Notes: generated by a model from the letters alone, not told the origin. A DNA stretch of 64,000 nt from Pelecanus crispus (GCF_030463565.1 NC_134652.1:20499397-20563396), one strand, 5' to 3'. Numbered from the stretch's first letter, positions 1-11,895 are shown. Translations and numbers: made by a program.

Positions 1-1200
1 GGTCGCTGGAGAGGAGGGGACTTTCTCCCCGAAGGCAGGGGAGGTAGGGGTTTGTGGTAGGAAGAGAAGCTCAGCCTGGGTTTCTGCGGAGGCCGTGCAG
101 TGCAGTGCAGCGGGCTGGCCCAGGTCTCTGCTAGGAATGTCTAGCCAGCGCAGCAGTTGCTCCATGGTAAGTTTGGATGGCCTTCTTGGCGGCCCTCTGC
201 TGAACTTGCTCAGCAGATATTGATCATATTGACGTCTTTCCTGGGGCCCAAACCTGGACACGGAAGTCTAGATATGGTCTAAGATACTTGTATTTAGCTC
301 ATCCTGCACCCCCAGGCGCAGTAAGGGCATTTCTTTTCCTTCCTTTCGTTGTGTGTGTGGCTCAATGGTTCTGGGTGCCTGGCATCCCACCTTTGGTGCT
401 GGTGGCTGTGGGGTGGAGCAGCAGGTCTTGGTCCTGGCTTTAAGAACAGGAGGGACTGATTTGGGCAAGCAACAAAAATCCTATTTGTTTTAACACTACC
501 TTGTACTCGTGGATTTTTCATGCAACACCGGTTGTTCCCTGAGTTTGTTGAAAGTGTTACAAATACAGGCTCGTGCTCGTCTATGCCATGGAGGGTTTTC
601 TCTGTGTGCCGTGGGGCTGTCGGGTTAATCCTGTCCTGAAGCAGAGATGCAAGGGACCCTTACAATGCTGCAAGGATGTTGTCTGGGTAGCTAACAGTCT
701 TCCGAGGGGAAGTCTAAGGGGTCAGTGTTCCTGGTCTCTAGACACTGGCCACTCCAGGACTGCCTTCCCGCTGGATGGCAATAAGAAGATAGCATTTGGT
801 TGCTGGTAACTCTGGCAAGTGGAGAGCCTATCTGATGAGCATTTGGAAATTGTTGTCTTCCATTAGAGAATTTGGCAATCCTTTGTAAAACTCGGTTAGG
901 TCAGAGGTGGTGTTAGGTTGAACATTAGGCTGACTTAGGTGTTCAGTATGGAAGACACTGCACAGTGTGTTCTTTCCCAAGCAGTGTTGGTCACTGACCT
1001 GAATGCTTCCCTGTAACCTCTTGCAGGGTGTGTCTGTGGCAGGTTCTTCTTGCACAGCACAAGAAGGCCCTCTAGAGAAGGTTGCACTTGATATCCTGGA
1101 ATGCCCCTTGGTGGCTGCTTCCAAGCTGAGTGAGCTTAATCTCAGACCTGTGTCCACATAACCAGGTTTTGAGGAACTGCTAGATCCCTCTTCATTCTTC
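1..1200. other. Left edge, no gene recognised
   Basis: The first 170 bases are GC- and purine-rich with short GCAGT repeats. The rest is ordinary AT-rich non-coding DNA. Open frames are short and match no family I know. By position this should be the left part of the first copy of the segmental duplication, or the flank of the gene next door, but I could not align it to the second copy. Confidence 0.4.
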
Positions 1201-1204
1201 TACC

Positions 1205-1800
1205 CAGAAAGGACAGACCCCAGCGTCTGCCTGTTCCTTTCTGCAGCTGGACAGAGCCATGTGCTCTGGTTCATGGAGAATATGAGTTAGTTCATGGTTA
1301 GCCCTGATTCTGTGGCAGGGAAAAGGCACCACTGGTGAGGGTAGAAGGAGGTTGGTGTTGCGATTCTTTGTTTTCCCTCCCATCCACTGTATGTTTTGTG
1401 CAGCATCATGCAGTCAGGTTCATCACGTGCATCTTGTCTGAATGTTAGGTGGTGCTGCAGAAGTGTGAGTGAGAGCAGAGATGAAGGGCTTTGCTTCCAG
1501 ACAGTTCAAAGAGGCGCTCACTTCCTCTTTACCTAAGCTGGAATTCTTGATCCTGTTCCCGCTCCGTTCAGACCTAGAGCTCTTGTTTGTATTGGGTGTA
1601 ATGTCTGATGTGCCTATGCCAGGTCTACCCTGCTACAGTGAGGAGGTGGGCTAGGTCTGCTCTGGGTTCTCTGGGGTGGTCAGGACACTAGGATTTATAA
1701 ATAATGTGGTGTAAGTGAGCGTAGCCACTTTGCAATCTCTGTGTCTTGGACTGTGAACCTCTCCAGAAGTTGTAAGCTCAGTTCCCAGTGGTACCACAGA
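1205..1800 (+). repeat. Segmental duplication, left piece (copy of ANKRD22 intron 1 DNA)
   Basis: This stretch matches 18,715-19,250 at high identity by eye, especially 1,310-1,650. The partner lies in intron 1 of ANKRD22. Here it is followed almost directly (from about 1,940) by DNA that matches 28,540 onward, downstream of ANKRD22. The left copy therefore skips everything corresponding to about 19.25-28.5 kb. The shared short open frame (1,469-1,654 and 18,960-19,145) reflects the duplication; I see no sign that it is a gene. Confidence 0.75.
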
Positions 1801-1939
1801 CTGCTAGACAAGATGTGTCATCTCCTTAGCATATGTTTTCTATATTGCATGAGACAAACATGTTTTGCTTATATATTGATGTCTATCTCCCAGATTATCA
1901 TCAAATGAGTTTCATTTGCCACAAGTCTTGATTGAGGAA

Positions 1940-2923
1940 TCTGGGCTTAAGCCCCCACCCAGAAACACCCACAGTGCCTGAGCTACCCTGTCCTGGCCTG
2001 CAATGATGAACCCTTTGATGTGATCTTTCACCTCCTAGATTAATCTTCTAGGTGAGCAGGCAGGATACACTAACATGGTGAACTGAGAAGCTAGAAGAAC
2101 TTGAAACAACTACTTTACTGGGAGCGCCAGGAATATTTCTTGAGATGGATGCTGTAGTCCTTTGAGTGCAGGCTGCTGCTGTGTCTGCATCTCCTCAACC
2201 CTCAGTTGCCAGGTTATGAGCATGAAGACATTTGTGCTCTTTGTAATCAGTGGTTGAACAAACCATTAGTTAATGTGAGAGTAGGCAAGTATCTGCATCT
2301 GTCCAACAATCAAGTGGTGTCACTCTGACATAGTTTTTCTGAGTTTGGATTCCTTGGCATTTGGGCCATTAAAGCCAACTGTCTGCTTAGATGCCAGGGT
2401 AGTCTTACAGCTGAAGATCTTTTGGGTCTGGCTTGCTGCTGTTGGTAATGTCAGGAGAGGAAAACAGGCCAAGCACTCTATCAAGGGGATAGATTATGTA
2501 ATTTAAACAAAGATCAGTAATACTTCAACAGAAAAATGGGTATACCCCATTTTTGGGTTTTCATGGGATAACACCTCTGTCTCAAGTGGAATATGTGGTA
2601 TTGATCTACAAGGGAAGAGAAAGTGAAATCTTAGTTGTAGCAAAATCAGTCCTATAAAAGCTACAATCTTCCAAAATAAGTGATCGCTGGTGTGTTCCTT
2701 CTAATATGTTTGTATTTTCAGTGGTCATCCCCATGTACCTCAAATTCCTCAGAGAGATTCTAGTCACCAAAATAATGTAACACCATGGAAAACAATGTAA
2801 GAAGATTACAAACCAGTCCACAGTGGTTTGTAAAGCCCTATACCAATCCCTATACCCATATTCTACTGCTGAATAGTAATCTTTGGGGATTTAACTGGAT
2901 GAATGAGTTCCCTGTGTGAAGCT
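1940..2923. repeat. Segmental duplication, lipase 3' flank (left copy)
   Basis: This flank aligns with gaps to about 28,540-29,640, the region between ANKRD22 and the intact lipase. Shared landmarks are a motif reading CCACCCAGAAACACCC near 1,960 and 28,558, and GCTGAAGATCT-like words near 2,410 and 29,100. Divergence is clearly higher than in the exon 9 tract that follows. It contains a short inverted repeat, 2,532-2,555 (AAAAATGGG arms). No poly(A) signal for the minus-strand lipase was seen here. Confidence 0.6.
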
Positions 2924-2936
2924 TTAAGGGTGTTTT

Positions 2937-3470
2937 GTTATTATTTCAATGATTTTCCGATACATTTTCTCAGCTGCATCAAGGCCCCAGATGAAATCAA
3001 GATGTCCCCAAGCAGGAAAATGCTCATGGTAAATGAGATTACTAATCCAAGGAAGTAGCTTTGCCATGTCTTTTGGATCTACAAATTTGTCACGTCCAGC
3101 GCTCTAAACAGCAATTGGTATGCTTATCTTCTCTATCTTGTATGCAGGAGGAGTAGACTGTAAGAAAGGGAGGAGACCTGAGTGAATGTTTTTATATCAG
3201 AAGCTGTGTTTGGGAGAAGGATTCTGTGCAAGCATCTCTCTCTACCTTCTGCCCTCTCTCCAATAAAACAGTAAGGATCAAGGCCACCCTCTTGGTGTCT
3301 ATTTCCCCAACGCCATTCCCTGTCTACTATGAAAAGGAGCAATCCATCCTCTTCCTGTGTCTTTCCTTAATGCATGGTGAGGAGTTGTCCTGCAGTTTGA
3401 CACCTGCTTGTGCCCTTCAGAGGTGGGGATATGGAAAAAGCAATGTCTGTGTTTATCAGGCAAGGACTGC
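2937..3470. repeat. Near-identical tract A (exon 9) shared with 29,655-30,195
   Basis: About 530 bp, covering lipase exon 9 and the intron beside it, is nearly identical to 29,655-30,195 (roughly ten differences by eye). At 3,465 the match ends abruptly: both copies read AGGCAAGGACTG and then diverge. The neighbouring intron sequence on each side is much less alike. Confidence 0.8.
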
Positions 3471-4228
3471 AGAGCTGTTGTTCATGTGTGTCCCATTTTT
3501 GGCTTGTGTAGGGTCCTCTTCATTCTTTTATGGGCATGGAGTGAAGGACTGTTAGTTGCATTGGTCCAGATTTCACTTGACTCTCTAGGTCACAGTGTTG
3601 CTACTGATGGAGTAATAGCCGGTGAGGCTACTTGCCTTGCCTATCATCAGATAGGCAATTTGTCTACAGAGTCATAAGGGACCATACAGAAGATGCTTTT
3701 AAATTGACCCCTGTTATCTAAGGGTGGTTCTGTTGTTCTTCTTGTTGACTGCTTTTTTTGTCAGTTTCCTGACCATCCAAAGTATTAGGAATAAAACATT
3801 ACCCATTCCAAAATTCAAAATTAAGTACTTAGAGACTGCATGTGTGGATGGAAGATGTGTGAGAAATCTTTCTCCACCTGAATAATAATGTGCCACCCAT
3901 AAAATAACTTGCCCTGATGCAGAAAAGCTCACAAGTCAACTGATCTGATCAAATTTTAAAAAAATTGTCAGGCAAGTTATTAGTGTTGCAGGAGGAGCAC
4001 AACATTTCTGAGTGTTGACTAGGCAGTAACCAAAGCTGCTAGTAACCAAGTTTTATCTGTTTCCTTTTTTCTGTACAGGGTACATTAGTTCACCATGGCA
4101 GTAGTCTCCACTGTGCTGTACCAAAGCACCCCTTCTGTTTTATTTTCATAGTAGGTAGCTTCCCGAAATCAAGGTAAGAGATGCATTTCCACCTTTTTCT
4201 TTTTCTTTTTTTTCTCTCCCCCCCCAGT

Positions 4229-5105
4229 CTGTTGTTTAACTGAAAGGCAGGCTTTGATGATTTTTTGGGAAGTGAAGAGCTCCATACTTATCCAGTCCTA
4301 GGACTTGAGAGTAGCTCTTAGCCTTTTGGGAACGGCAGGTAAATTGACATGTTGTTGGATACCTCCCTGCATCAGAAGGGGAGGCAAAATGAACTTCTGT
4401 TAGCTGTCTGTGCCTTGTCTGTGAATAGACTTTTATATGTATGAGTATTAGGTTCAGGTGAAACATTATCTCAGACCACTCCCTCCCTCTTTCTGTAGCA
4501 CTCAAGGTGCTAAAATCTGAATTTTCCTGTTCTTAGTTTTGCCAGGACCCAAGGATGAGTTCTCAGGAAAACCATATTGCCTTACCTGGTTGTATTTCTT
4601 CATGTTTTCCTTAGAGCCATAGTCATAAGCTTGAAATCGGTCTGCATATTTTATCTGTTAAAAGAACAGATAAAATGTTAAGTGTTGAGACACCTAGAAG
4701 CAGAGTGCAGGAGACTTTTTCCTGTCTGTGATTGAAGCCAAGGCTCAGGCAGCGGACTGTGAGTTACTCCCGCCCCTTCCTCTGCTTGCAGGCTTCCAGG
4801 GGTACTGGGGATGAATCGAAGGGCGAGTGGCTTCATCGCCTCCCCCCTTGCTGATGTTCTCTCCTGATCCTCAGCTGCCACCCTTGGTATGTTTTGTTAT
4901 GAACACTTTGCTTGACTACCTTTTTTTAACTGAAGTTGGGGTCCCTGTTCATGATGTGGATGTGGGCTCAGTTGTCACATTGGAAAGAAGTCCTGAATGT
5001 CTAGAACATGTCAGGACTATGACTAGCCTAGTGTAACATATGATGTCTCCTTGCACATCTTGTCTTTTGTGTGTCAGTTTTGTCCGTTCTGCTCACAGTG
5101 GTGGC
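4229..5105. repeat. Near-identical tract B (exon 8) shared with 30,503-31,372
   Basis: About 870 bp around lipase exon 8 differs from 30,503-31,372 at only a handful of positions by eye. Both edges are sharp: the left edge begins at TTAACTGAAAGGCAGG, and the right edge ends after CTGCTCACAGT. Such identity in intron DNA contrasts with the roughly 80% of nearby duplicated DNA. Confidence 0.85.
4648..4676 (-). promoter_or_regulatory. Hairpin spanning the exon 8 splice acceptor
   Basis: There is a perfect 12-bp inverted repeat (ATTTTATCTGTT / AACAGATAAAAT) with a 5-nt loop. The AG acceptor at 4,655-4,656 and the first exon bases lie inside one arm. In the transcript the short pyrimidine tract falls in the loop. 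The same structure is present unchanged at 30,920-30,948 in the intact lipase. An effect on splicing is inference. Confidence 0.6.
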
Positions 5106-5197
5106 TCCAGAGGCTCTGTACTGTTTACAAGAGTTTGGCTGTTGGGAGCAGGGTTTAATTAACACTAAGCTGTTGTCTTCTTGAATGCATTTTGTCT

Positions 5198-5288
5198 AAA
5201 AGTAAAAAAAAAAAAAAAAAAAAAGACAAACCTATCTTACTGAACACATGTACTTCTTTTTTTCTTTTTCTTTTTTTTTTTTTTTTAA
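5198..5288. repeat. Poly-A and poly-T runs
   Basis: An A-run of about 21 bases (near 5,203-5,224) is followed 30 bases later by a T-rich run (5,255-5,287). They lie in intron 7 of the pseudogene, between tracts B and C. No target-site duplication was identified. It could be a retroposon scar or simple slippage. Confidence 0.6.
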
Positions 5289-5557
5289 ATCCAAACCTTT
5301 AAGTAACTGAGGTGATGCTAGAAATTTGCTGGCTTGTCTCTGCTTTCTGGATCTGGGTGCTGGTGATCTGGATCCTGGGAATTTTAGTCAGGGGTGTGTG
5401 CAGGAACATGCATATATTTAAGACCATATTAAGTGTTGGCAGAAGTGGCCACAATTCTGTGCACATGCAGCGATGTGTTTCTGAGCTGACTCTTTCTTGC
5501 CCTGGTCTGATATGGAGCTTAGGCCGAACAAGCTTAGCTCTGAGTGGTGTAAGATGC

Positions 5558-6268
5558 CAGCAGAAGAGGCAGTTCCCCACTTTACCATTGTGTCAGCAGA
5601 AGCATTTGTGGGATTAACTGCCTTGGGGAGGTGACCCAGGCTGCAATTAACCCTCTGGGAGAAAAGCTTTAACCTGGATCACTTCTTTGTCTGGCTCATC
5701 CCCTGGCTGCTCAAGTTTCCACTATCCTCCTACTGCTTGCCAAGTGCTTAGACCATGCTTGTATTCACTTCTGCAGCTTTCAAGGCAAATGTCTTCATAA
5801 ATAAAGATGAAGGCTGGAAGCCGTTAGAGCCCAACATGCAGAGAGGCCTGATGTGCCCTGGGGAAATCTCAGTGCCTGATGCCAAAGGGGCAATTCAGGT
5901 AATGGTCTGGTGAGCCATGGGAAACAGTGCTCCCTCTGTGGCAGGTGCTCACGGCAGCATGTGAGAAGATGTGGTGGGCAATTTCCCAGATCCACCACCT
6001 CTGGACTTCCCTGGACACTGTTGGTTGCATAAAAAGCAGTAGTAAGAGTCTGTTTATACCTGATGCCAATGAATAATGTTCTGTACTGATGTTCCAGCAG
6101 GGGAATGTCCTACGTATGTATCTATTCGACTCTGGAGAGAAAGCAGAAGTGTTATAAAGGCAGGGATCCAGTGTTGTGACAGAATAAAGCTGTGAAGGAC
6201 CTGAGCAACATACTGCTGCTGTGTTAAAACCCCATTTTAATATGATATTCTTCAAATATCAAACAGAA
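5558..6268. repeat. Near-identical tract C (exon 7) shared with 32,250-32,960
   Basis: About 700 bp covering lipase exon 7 (6,060-6,131) and flanking intron is almost identical to 32,250-32,960. It starts near GGCAGTTCC and ends just after AATATCAAACAGAAAA, where the copies part abruptly. The region between tracts B and C (5,110-5,555 against 31,375-32,245) is poorly alignable. Confidence 0.82.
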
Positions 6269-7491
6269 AATTGAGGAGACACTCACAAATATGTGATTTT
6301 ACAGTAGGAATGAGTATGTAGAATTTCATCCCCTCAGGAGAGTCCTTCCCACATTAGTGTTTAGTCATACGGAAAACATCATTTGGGGAGTGTGTATGGC
6401 CTTTGTTTTTCTGAGTTTCTACAGTTTGTATGTTGCTTTTAAATAGTGCTGTGCTTAATCAGTAGAGGAGGATGGTTAATAGACTGTCTGCTTGAGCATA
6501 ATGAGTCTACTTGTGTGGAAGCTTTTATGGGAACACTTGTTAAATAGTCTGAGTATGAGAGATCAAAGCCCACTGGAGAACAGACATGTGGAAGGTCTGC
6601 AAGAAAAAAAAGTAGCAGCCAGAGTAAAGGAATGAGATCTTGCTACTGAGGGAACTGTAAAGAAACAGTTTTGAGTTTTGGCTGGAAGTCTTTTGATGTG
6701 TAGTGACCAAAACCAAACAATTTCTTACGTTCAGATGATCTGGATGTCCTCCTATTTAGGAAGCAAAATATGAATTGTGCAAAAGAAAAAAGATCTCTCT
6801 GTGTCCATTTGTCCATTTTAAAAAACTTTGGTATCTGTGCAACTTTTCTTTGGCTTAGCTCCAGAAGAGGAGACACTGAGGGATGTCATCACAAGATGGG
6901 ACCATTCTGAACTCAGCCTTTCTTCTTTGTGTGATTTGAATGTGTCAGGTGGCACATCTCATCATTCACTGAGGTCCTACTTGGCATTATTTGAAAACCC
7001 CAACACATTTCTCTATGTCCCTGCAACTGTATGTAGACATAAGGCAGAAAAAATGTTTTTCTTCAAAATTACTTTAGCTTTACTTCTATTAAGGTGTTCT
7101 TGGATGTGCTTACTGTGTTCAGATTTTGTATTCTGTCCCCAGCTGTGTAGTGGAAGATACTGCAACAAACTGTTACCAGAGATCTGCAGATCCTTGTTAG
7201 AGGCCCTTTCAGCATTTCATTCTGGTAAAGAACTGCTTTGCAGCCAAGTAGTAACGGAGGGGAGGAAAAGTGCAAAACGTTTTCTTTTTTCCTTGTTGCT
7301 GGAATATTTCATGCAGAAAACTGTCTGCAGTCTGTCACTCCCTCTTCTCTAATAGCCTTGCCTCTTAACTTAGATCACTGAAACTGCTTGCCATCTCAGT
7401 ATCCTTTAAAGTTTATTCTTTCCACGAGTACACCATGGTCTTCCTGCTTCTTATTATTGGGCCTGAGTCCTGGAGGTCACTATCCATCTGG

Positions 7492-7521
7492 TTTTAATGC
7501 ACTGACCTCAGTGCATTAAAA
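7492..7521. repeat. Perfect 14-bp inverted repeat, 2-nt loop
   Basis: TTTTAATGCACTGA is followed by CC and then its exact reverse complement, about 40 bp from the exon 5 donor of the pseudogene. The matching place in the intact copy (about 34,650) has no palindrome, so it arose or was lost after duplication. Confidence 0.75.
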
Positions 7522-8197
7522 AAGCAGACAATGGTGTCTTTTAGAAAGAGGAGTGACATACCCTGAGCAGCAATTGGGGAAGACATGTAAATGTTACCAG
7601 AGGACTGGTGGCATGTGTGATTGTGGCTACTGGTCCCAAAGCAAAGAACACTTTAACCTTTTGAGCCAACTCAGGATAAGTAGAAAATGCTATGAAGCCT
7701 GCAAACACAGGAGACACAAGTTGGGTCAGTGAAGAGATCTCAAGAGACCAAATAAATAGGAAAGCAGGAAGCAGCAAAGAAGAAGTGAGACTAGATTAGC
7801 AGCCCATTGTTTTTTGTCCATTTCTGTGCTGTAGACCTAAGGAAAATATTTTTTTTCTTGAAACTTTTATCTGGGAGACAGAGTTCTTTCTAAAGATACA
7901 GGTTCATTAGAGCATGTCCAGATAATGATTTTCTAAGAACTGATAATTTTGCATTAAGGCCATTTTTATGGGAGAAGGTGCCTTAATCAGATTTTCAATA
8001 CAGATTTCCTCTAAAGTTCCTCAAACTGTAATAAAATAATGAGGTTTTCAGCTTGCAGTCTCTGAAAGACTGTATACGTTTATGCTGGCGTGCAGTAATA
8101 CAATAATTATCTGAAGGCTGGTAGGTTAAGAGCAGAAATTTTTACTTGTAACCAAGTGCAAACTCGGGTGAGAGTGAATGCACACATAAAGGAAGCA

Positions 8198-8240
8198 TAT
8201 GGGGGAGGAAGGCAGGGAGGGAGGGAGGAAGGAGGGAAGG
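8198..8240 (+). repeat. Purine-rich GGGA/GGAA low-complexity tract
   Basis: An imperfect run of GGAGG, GGAAGG and GGGA units is followed by A9. It lies in intron 4 of the lipase pseudogene. No coding or mobile element was recognised. Confidence 0.7.
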
Positions 8241-9978
8241 AAAAAAAAATACCAAAAAGTGTGCATCCCATCCTGTTTTCTGAACATGTCCAATTTCTCG
8301 ACTGATGGATTTGGTGAGAACTTTAACTGGTTGCCTAAAACATAGGTATCTAAAGACAAACAAGGTGATGTCTTGGCCTGAATGATTTGTTCTGCCAAGA
8401 GACCCTTAGAATGCACTTTGAGAAGAAAGGAAAATAATTGTCTAAGAATATGGCCACATGCTACTTCCCCCCATTTTCTGCCCTGTTTCCAAGTTTATTT
8501 TTGTAAAAGGGCAATGGCACACTGTGGCGTAAAACCCAGTATCTACTCATGGATCTTATATATATATACACTAACAACATTCAAAGACTGTAAGTGAGTT
8601 GATGTTGATATACAGGTGCTAATAGCAAAGAAGTTTTTAGCATTAATCTTTCTTTTCTAATTTCCAGTGTCTGGTAATTTGTTTTTAAATAGTAATGTGG
8701 TGAGTTATAGTCATGCATGAACTATGCTTTAAATAGTAAGTCTAGCATTAAGTTATGAGACTTAGTAATTTTTTTTTTTTGTCTTCTGTGTTTGAACTGT
8801 TTTATGGACTGTTGCATTAGTATTTACATCTAATCCATGAGGATTCAACATATACATCTTAAAAACTGAGATTAATAAAAGTTCATTGTTACTGAAACTT
8901 TACGAAAAACATCAAATTGCTGGAAGACTGTGAAAAAACAACAATAAATGCTTAAAGTGTAATAAGAAAGGATACTTAGCAAACTATACTACAAAGGATA
9001 CTTGGTAAATAATAGCTTTTGTATATCAGTAATCCTTACTTACAGAAGGTAAAAGTGGTTTTGGATAGTCTATTATTTGCTTGTTTCGGATAGAACAGTT
9101 CTTAGAAAAGTTTGCCGTACTTTGCAAGTGTCCATTTAGAAAGTACTTCTTTTAGTAACTTTTCATGAGGAAGAATGATAGTTAACAGAGACATGCATAT
9201 TCCAGTCAGGTAGTGATGTTAACTGTTTTGTACCCAGGCAGTCCTAACGTTACCTGCAGTTGAAGCGTCTGAGTGACCAACATACTGTATATCCTCTGTA
9301 TTCATGGTGAAGTACTGCTCTGCTGGAATATCATATTTAACCATTTCATCAAAGCTACAGGGGAGAAACACAAAAAGCTAGCAGACAATTTGGCTATCAC
9401 AGTGTGAGCTACTGAATGTCTGCACCAAGCAGAACCCATTAAAAGATGAGGTTGCCCACTTTTGTCTGCCTTCTTGCTTGAGTTGGGGAAGGGGGTAGGG
9501 GGATGCAGCTGTACTGCTTGGCCACCTGACACCTTGGGCTCTCTGTGGAGGAGGTGCCAGTTTCACCTGCCAGCTGCAGCCCTTGGGAAACTGAATTTAA
9601 TCAGTGCTTTCACTAGCATGGGTTACAAACACATTTTTCTCTCAGTTCACATCAGTTGTGATAGATTTCTAGACGGAGTTGAGCAGTCTCCTCTCCTCCT
9701 GTCTGCACTTGGGACATAGTATCTGGTGGGAGACTTGAAGGTTACAGATTCCTCTCAGTTTTGGAAGTCTTTTCCCCAAAGGAACCAGCACTGTCTATGG
9801 ACAAATGTGACCTGTGTACTTCCGGCTTTGATTCTGCATGTGGTGACTCCAGAAAGGTCTGTCCAGATCACATAGCCAAGCCCTTCTTATGACCCCCCTA
9901 ACATGCCCAGAAGTGGCTGCATCTGGGGAAAAGAGTTGGTCTAGTCTTCTTAGATGTTGCATATCCCACTTGAAGTCA

Positions 9979-10013
9979 GATTATATGAAAACCTTACTGG
10001 TTTTCATATAATC
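9979..10013. repeat. Perfect 15-bp inverted repeat, 5-nt loop
   Basis: The arms GATTATATGAAAACC and GGTTTTCATATAATC flank TTACT. A partial third copy (TTTCATATAACC) follows at about 10,027. It lies 120 bp from the exon 3 donor of the lipase pseudogene. It could be a small foldback scar; no mobile-element termini were identified. Confidence 0.75.
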
Positions 10014-11895
10014 CAGGAGGAGTTTATTTCATATAACCAGAAGGAGAAAGGTTCTGCATCCCAATATTAAATACCCAAGCTTGCTAGTCCCATGAAAGTT
10101 GTTTTCTTCAGCAATTCTTTCTCTGTGGAGTACCTGAACTGCCAGAACTCTTTCTGGCAGGGCTTAAGGGTCTTTTTTTTTTAAGACCAGGTGTCTACTC
10201 AGCTGTTTCCCATCCAGACATCATAGCCAGCATCTGTGAGAATGAAACCTAGGCTGTTGTTGGGCAGGTTAGAAATCCAGTGAATAGAATGTCCTAAAGT
10301 ACCATGGTGTAGCAAGACTGTAGGCTTTTTCCCTGTAAAAGAAGAGGGTTTTCTTACGCTGTAATAGTAAGTAGTGTGTAGCTAAAACTGGGGTGCAGAG
10401 TCTGGTTTTGCAGGAGTTTTTTAAACTATATACAGAATTCAGGCCACATTCCTGACTAGGTGCTCTTGCTGAGATGGAAAGGTGTGGAATATGCTATTGC
10501 ATGTGCAAAGGGAAAAGACGGGTGACCCATGTAAGAGTAGGCTCTCAGACCTTCCTTACGTCCTATAAGAGTATCACACCTGTATTTTGGCTGTTCCTCC
10601 CAGCAGGAATTCTGAAAACACCAAGAATATATCCATCCTCCATGGCAATGATATTCCTCACTGGGGTATCTATGATATCTGATAATTTCACTCTGTGGGA
10701 AGCCAAAGGAGAACTTGTTAACATGCATTTACAGTGTAGAGATGGGTGGAGAAGGTGTCTAGAGGCTGCTTCTGTCCAGGAATGTGAAGCTAGCCAATGA
10801 ATGTGCCAGGAAGACGAATGTGATAACGTATCACTGGCTTTTTCTTTACTGCTCTGTGTTGTACTGGTAGGAAGGGACCCAAAAGGGATTCCTGCAGGAC
10901 AGCACAGCCCATGCCTCTCTCTTTTGGGGATGATCAGATATATGCTATGAGATAGCCATGGAGGCTGGAGGATGCAAACAGCAGTGAAAGCAGTTGAGCT
11001 GTGTTTGTGTGATGTGGCTTGTGTATGCTCTGTATTGCTGTATCTCTCAAATTGAAATACCAAGACCTGCATTTGCTCAGGTAGGAGCACCTAGTTATAC
11101 ATGGAGCTTTCCTGACATACCCCATATTGCTTAGGTTTTGGCTAGGTAGTAATTGCCTTTCAAGTGGTCTCTTCCTCTAGTTTGGTTTTTTTCTTTTTTA
11201 ATTAAATATTTCCATGAATTCCAGTTTGCCATGGTAAGTGCTGCTCTTTGGTGTTGTTTCATTAGACAAAAAGAGGAGATGGCTGTCCAATGCTCCTAGA
11301 GTCCAGCCTTTGCCACTGAAATTAATGAGTGTGCGTGCCAAGCCTTGGAGTTAATTAGCGCACTCTCTCTGATTTACAAAGCGTTCATCTGGAAGTGCCT
11401 TAAAACATGCCAGCTAAGCCAGATGACAATATAGTACGTAGAAAAAAGTATACCCTAAAAAAGACAACAACTTAGCTACACCATTGCCTCACCTATTAGT
11501 ACAAAACCAAACTGGATTTAAGCTGAACTTTTCAGTTTCATTCCCAAAAGATGTCCCACATGCAGAAATAGAGGAACACCTTTTACTTCTGTTTGAACTG
11601 AATAAAACAGCAGAAAGCAGTGTAGTATCTCCTATAACATTCTACTTCCAGAGCACACAGGTGGGAGGATTACTGCTCAGTTACTCTTTTTTTCCCATTT
11701 GTGCAGGTCAAAGACTTCTTCCTCACCTCATTTTTTAGCAACCATGCACTGTGATGCATAACAGCCACCTTGCAGATCACAAAGGATGCAGGCTGTCTAG
11801 TCTGACAAGGAACTGCACAAAAGCAAGATGGCACATCTTTATGGAGACAGGCAACACAGAAAGAGACAACAAACACATAGGTACAAGCAACTTAC

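Larger units (their letters stand above)
2924..10692 (-). pseudogene. Acid lipase pseudogene (exons 2-9), paralogue of the gene at 29.6-40 kb
   Basis: Eight exons of an acid-lipase gene lie in order on the minus strand: 10580-10692, 10134-10332, 9254-9354, 7562-7698, 7114-7254, 6060-6131, 4586-4654 and 2924-3157. Exon lengths match the intact paralogue except exon 2 (2 bp short) and exon 4 (9 bp short). Visible lesions: a 2-bp deletion in exon 2 that shifts the frame; two in-frame stops in exon 3 (TGA at 10,199-10,201 and TAA at 10,181-10,183); loss of Gly in the nucleophile motif (GHSDA instead of GxSxG); loss of the AG acceptor of exon 6 (CCG for CAG at about 7,255); and TAG for Trp at 3,104-3,106 in exon 9, before the catalytic Asp and His. 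I found no exon 1 upstream. The family normally makes a secreted or lysosomal lipase of about 400 residues; this copy cannot. It may still be transcribed. Confidence 0.93.

Noticed and set aside
139-168. Exon-like ATG...CCATG|GTAAGT near the left edge, considered as ANKRD22 exon 1 because its phase fits
   Set aside because: A far better exon 1 encoding MGILYSE with a GTACGT donor lies at 16,537-16,557.
10134-10332. Apparent frameshift in exon 3 of the lipase pseudogene
   Set aside because: Recounting the run of ten T restored the frame; the exon is 199 bp like its paralogue, and only the two stops are real lesions.
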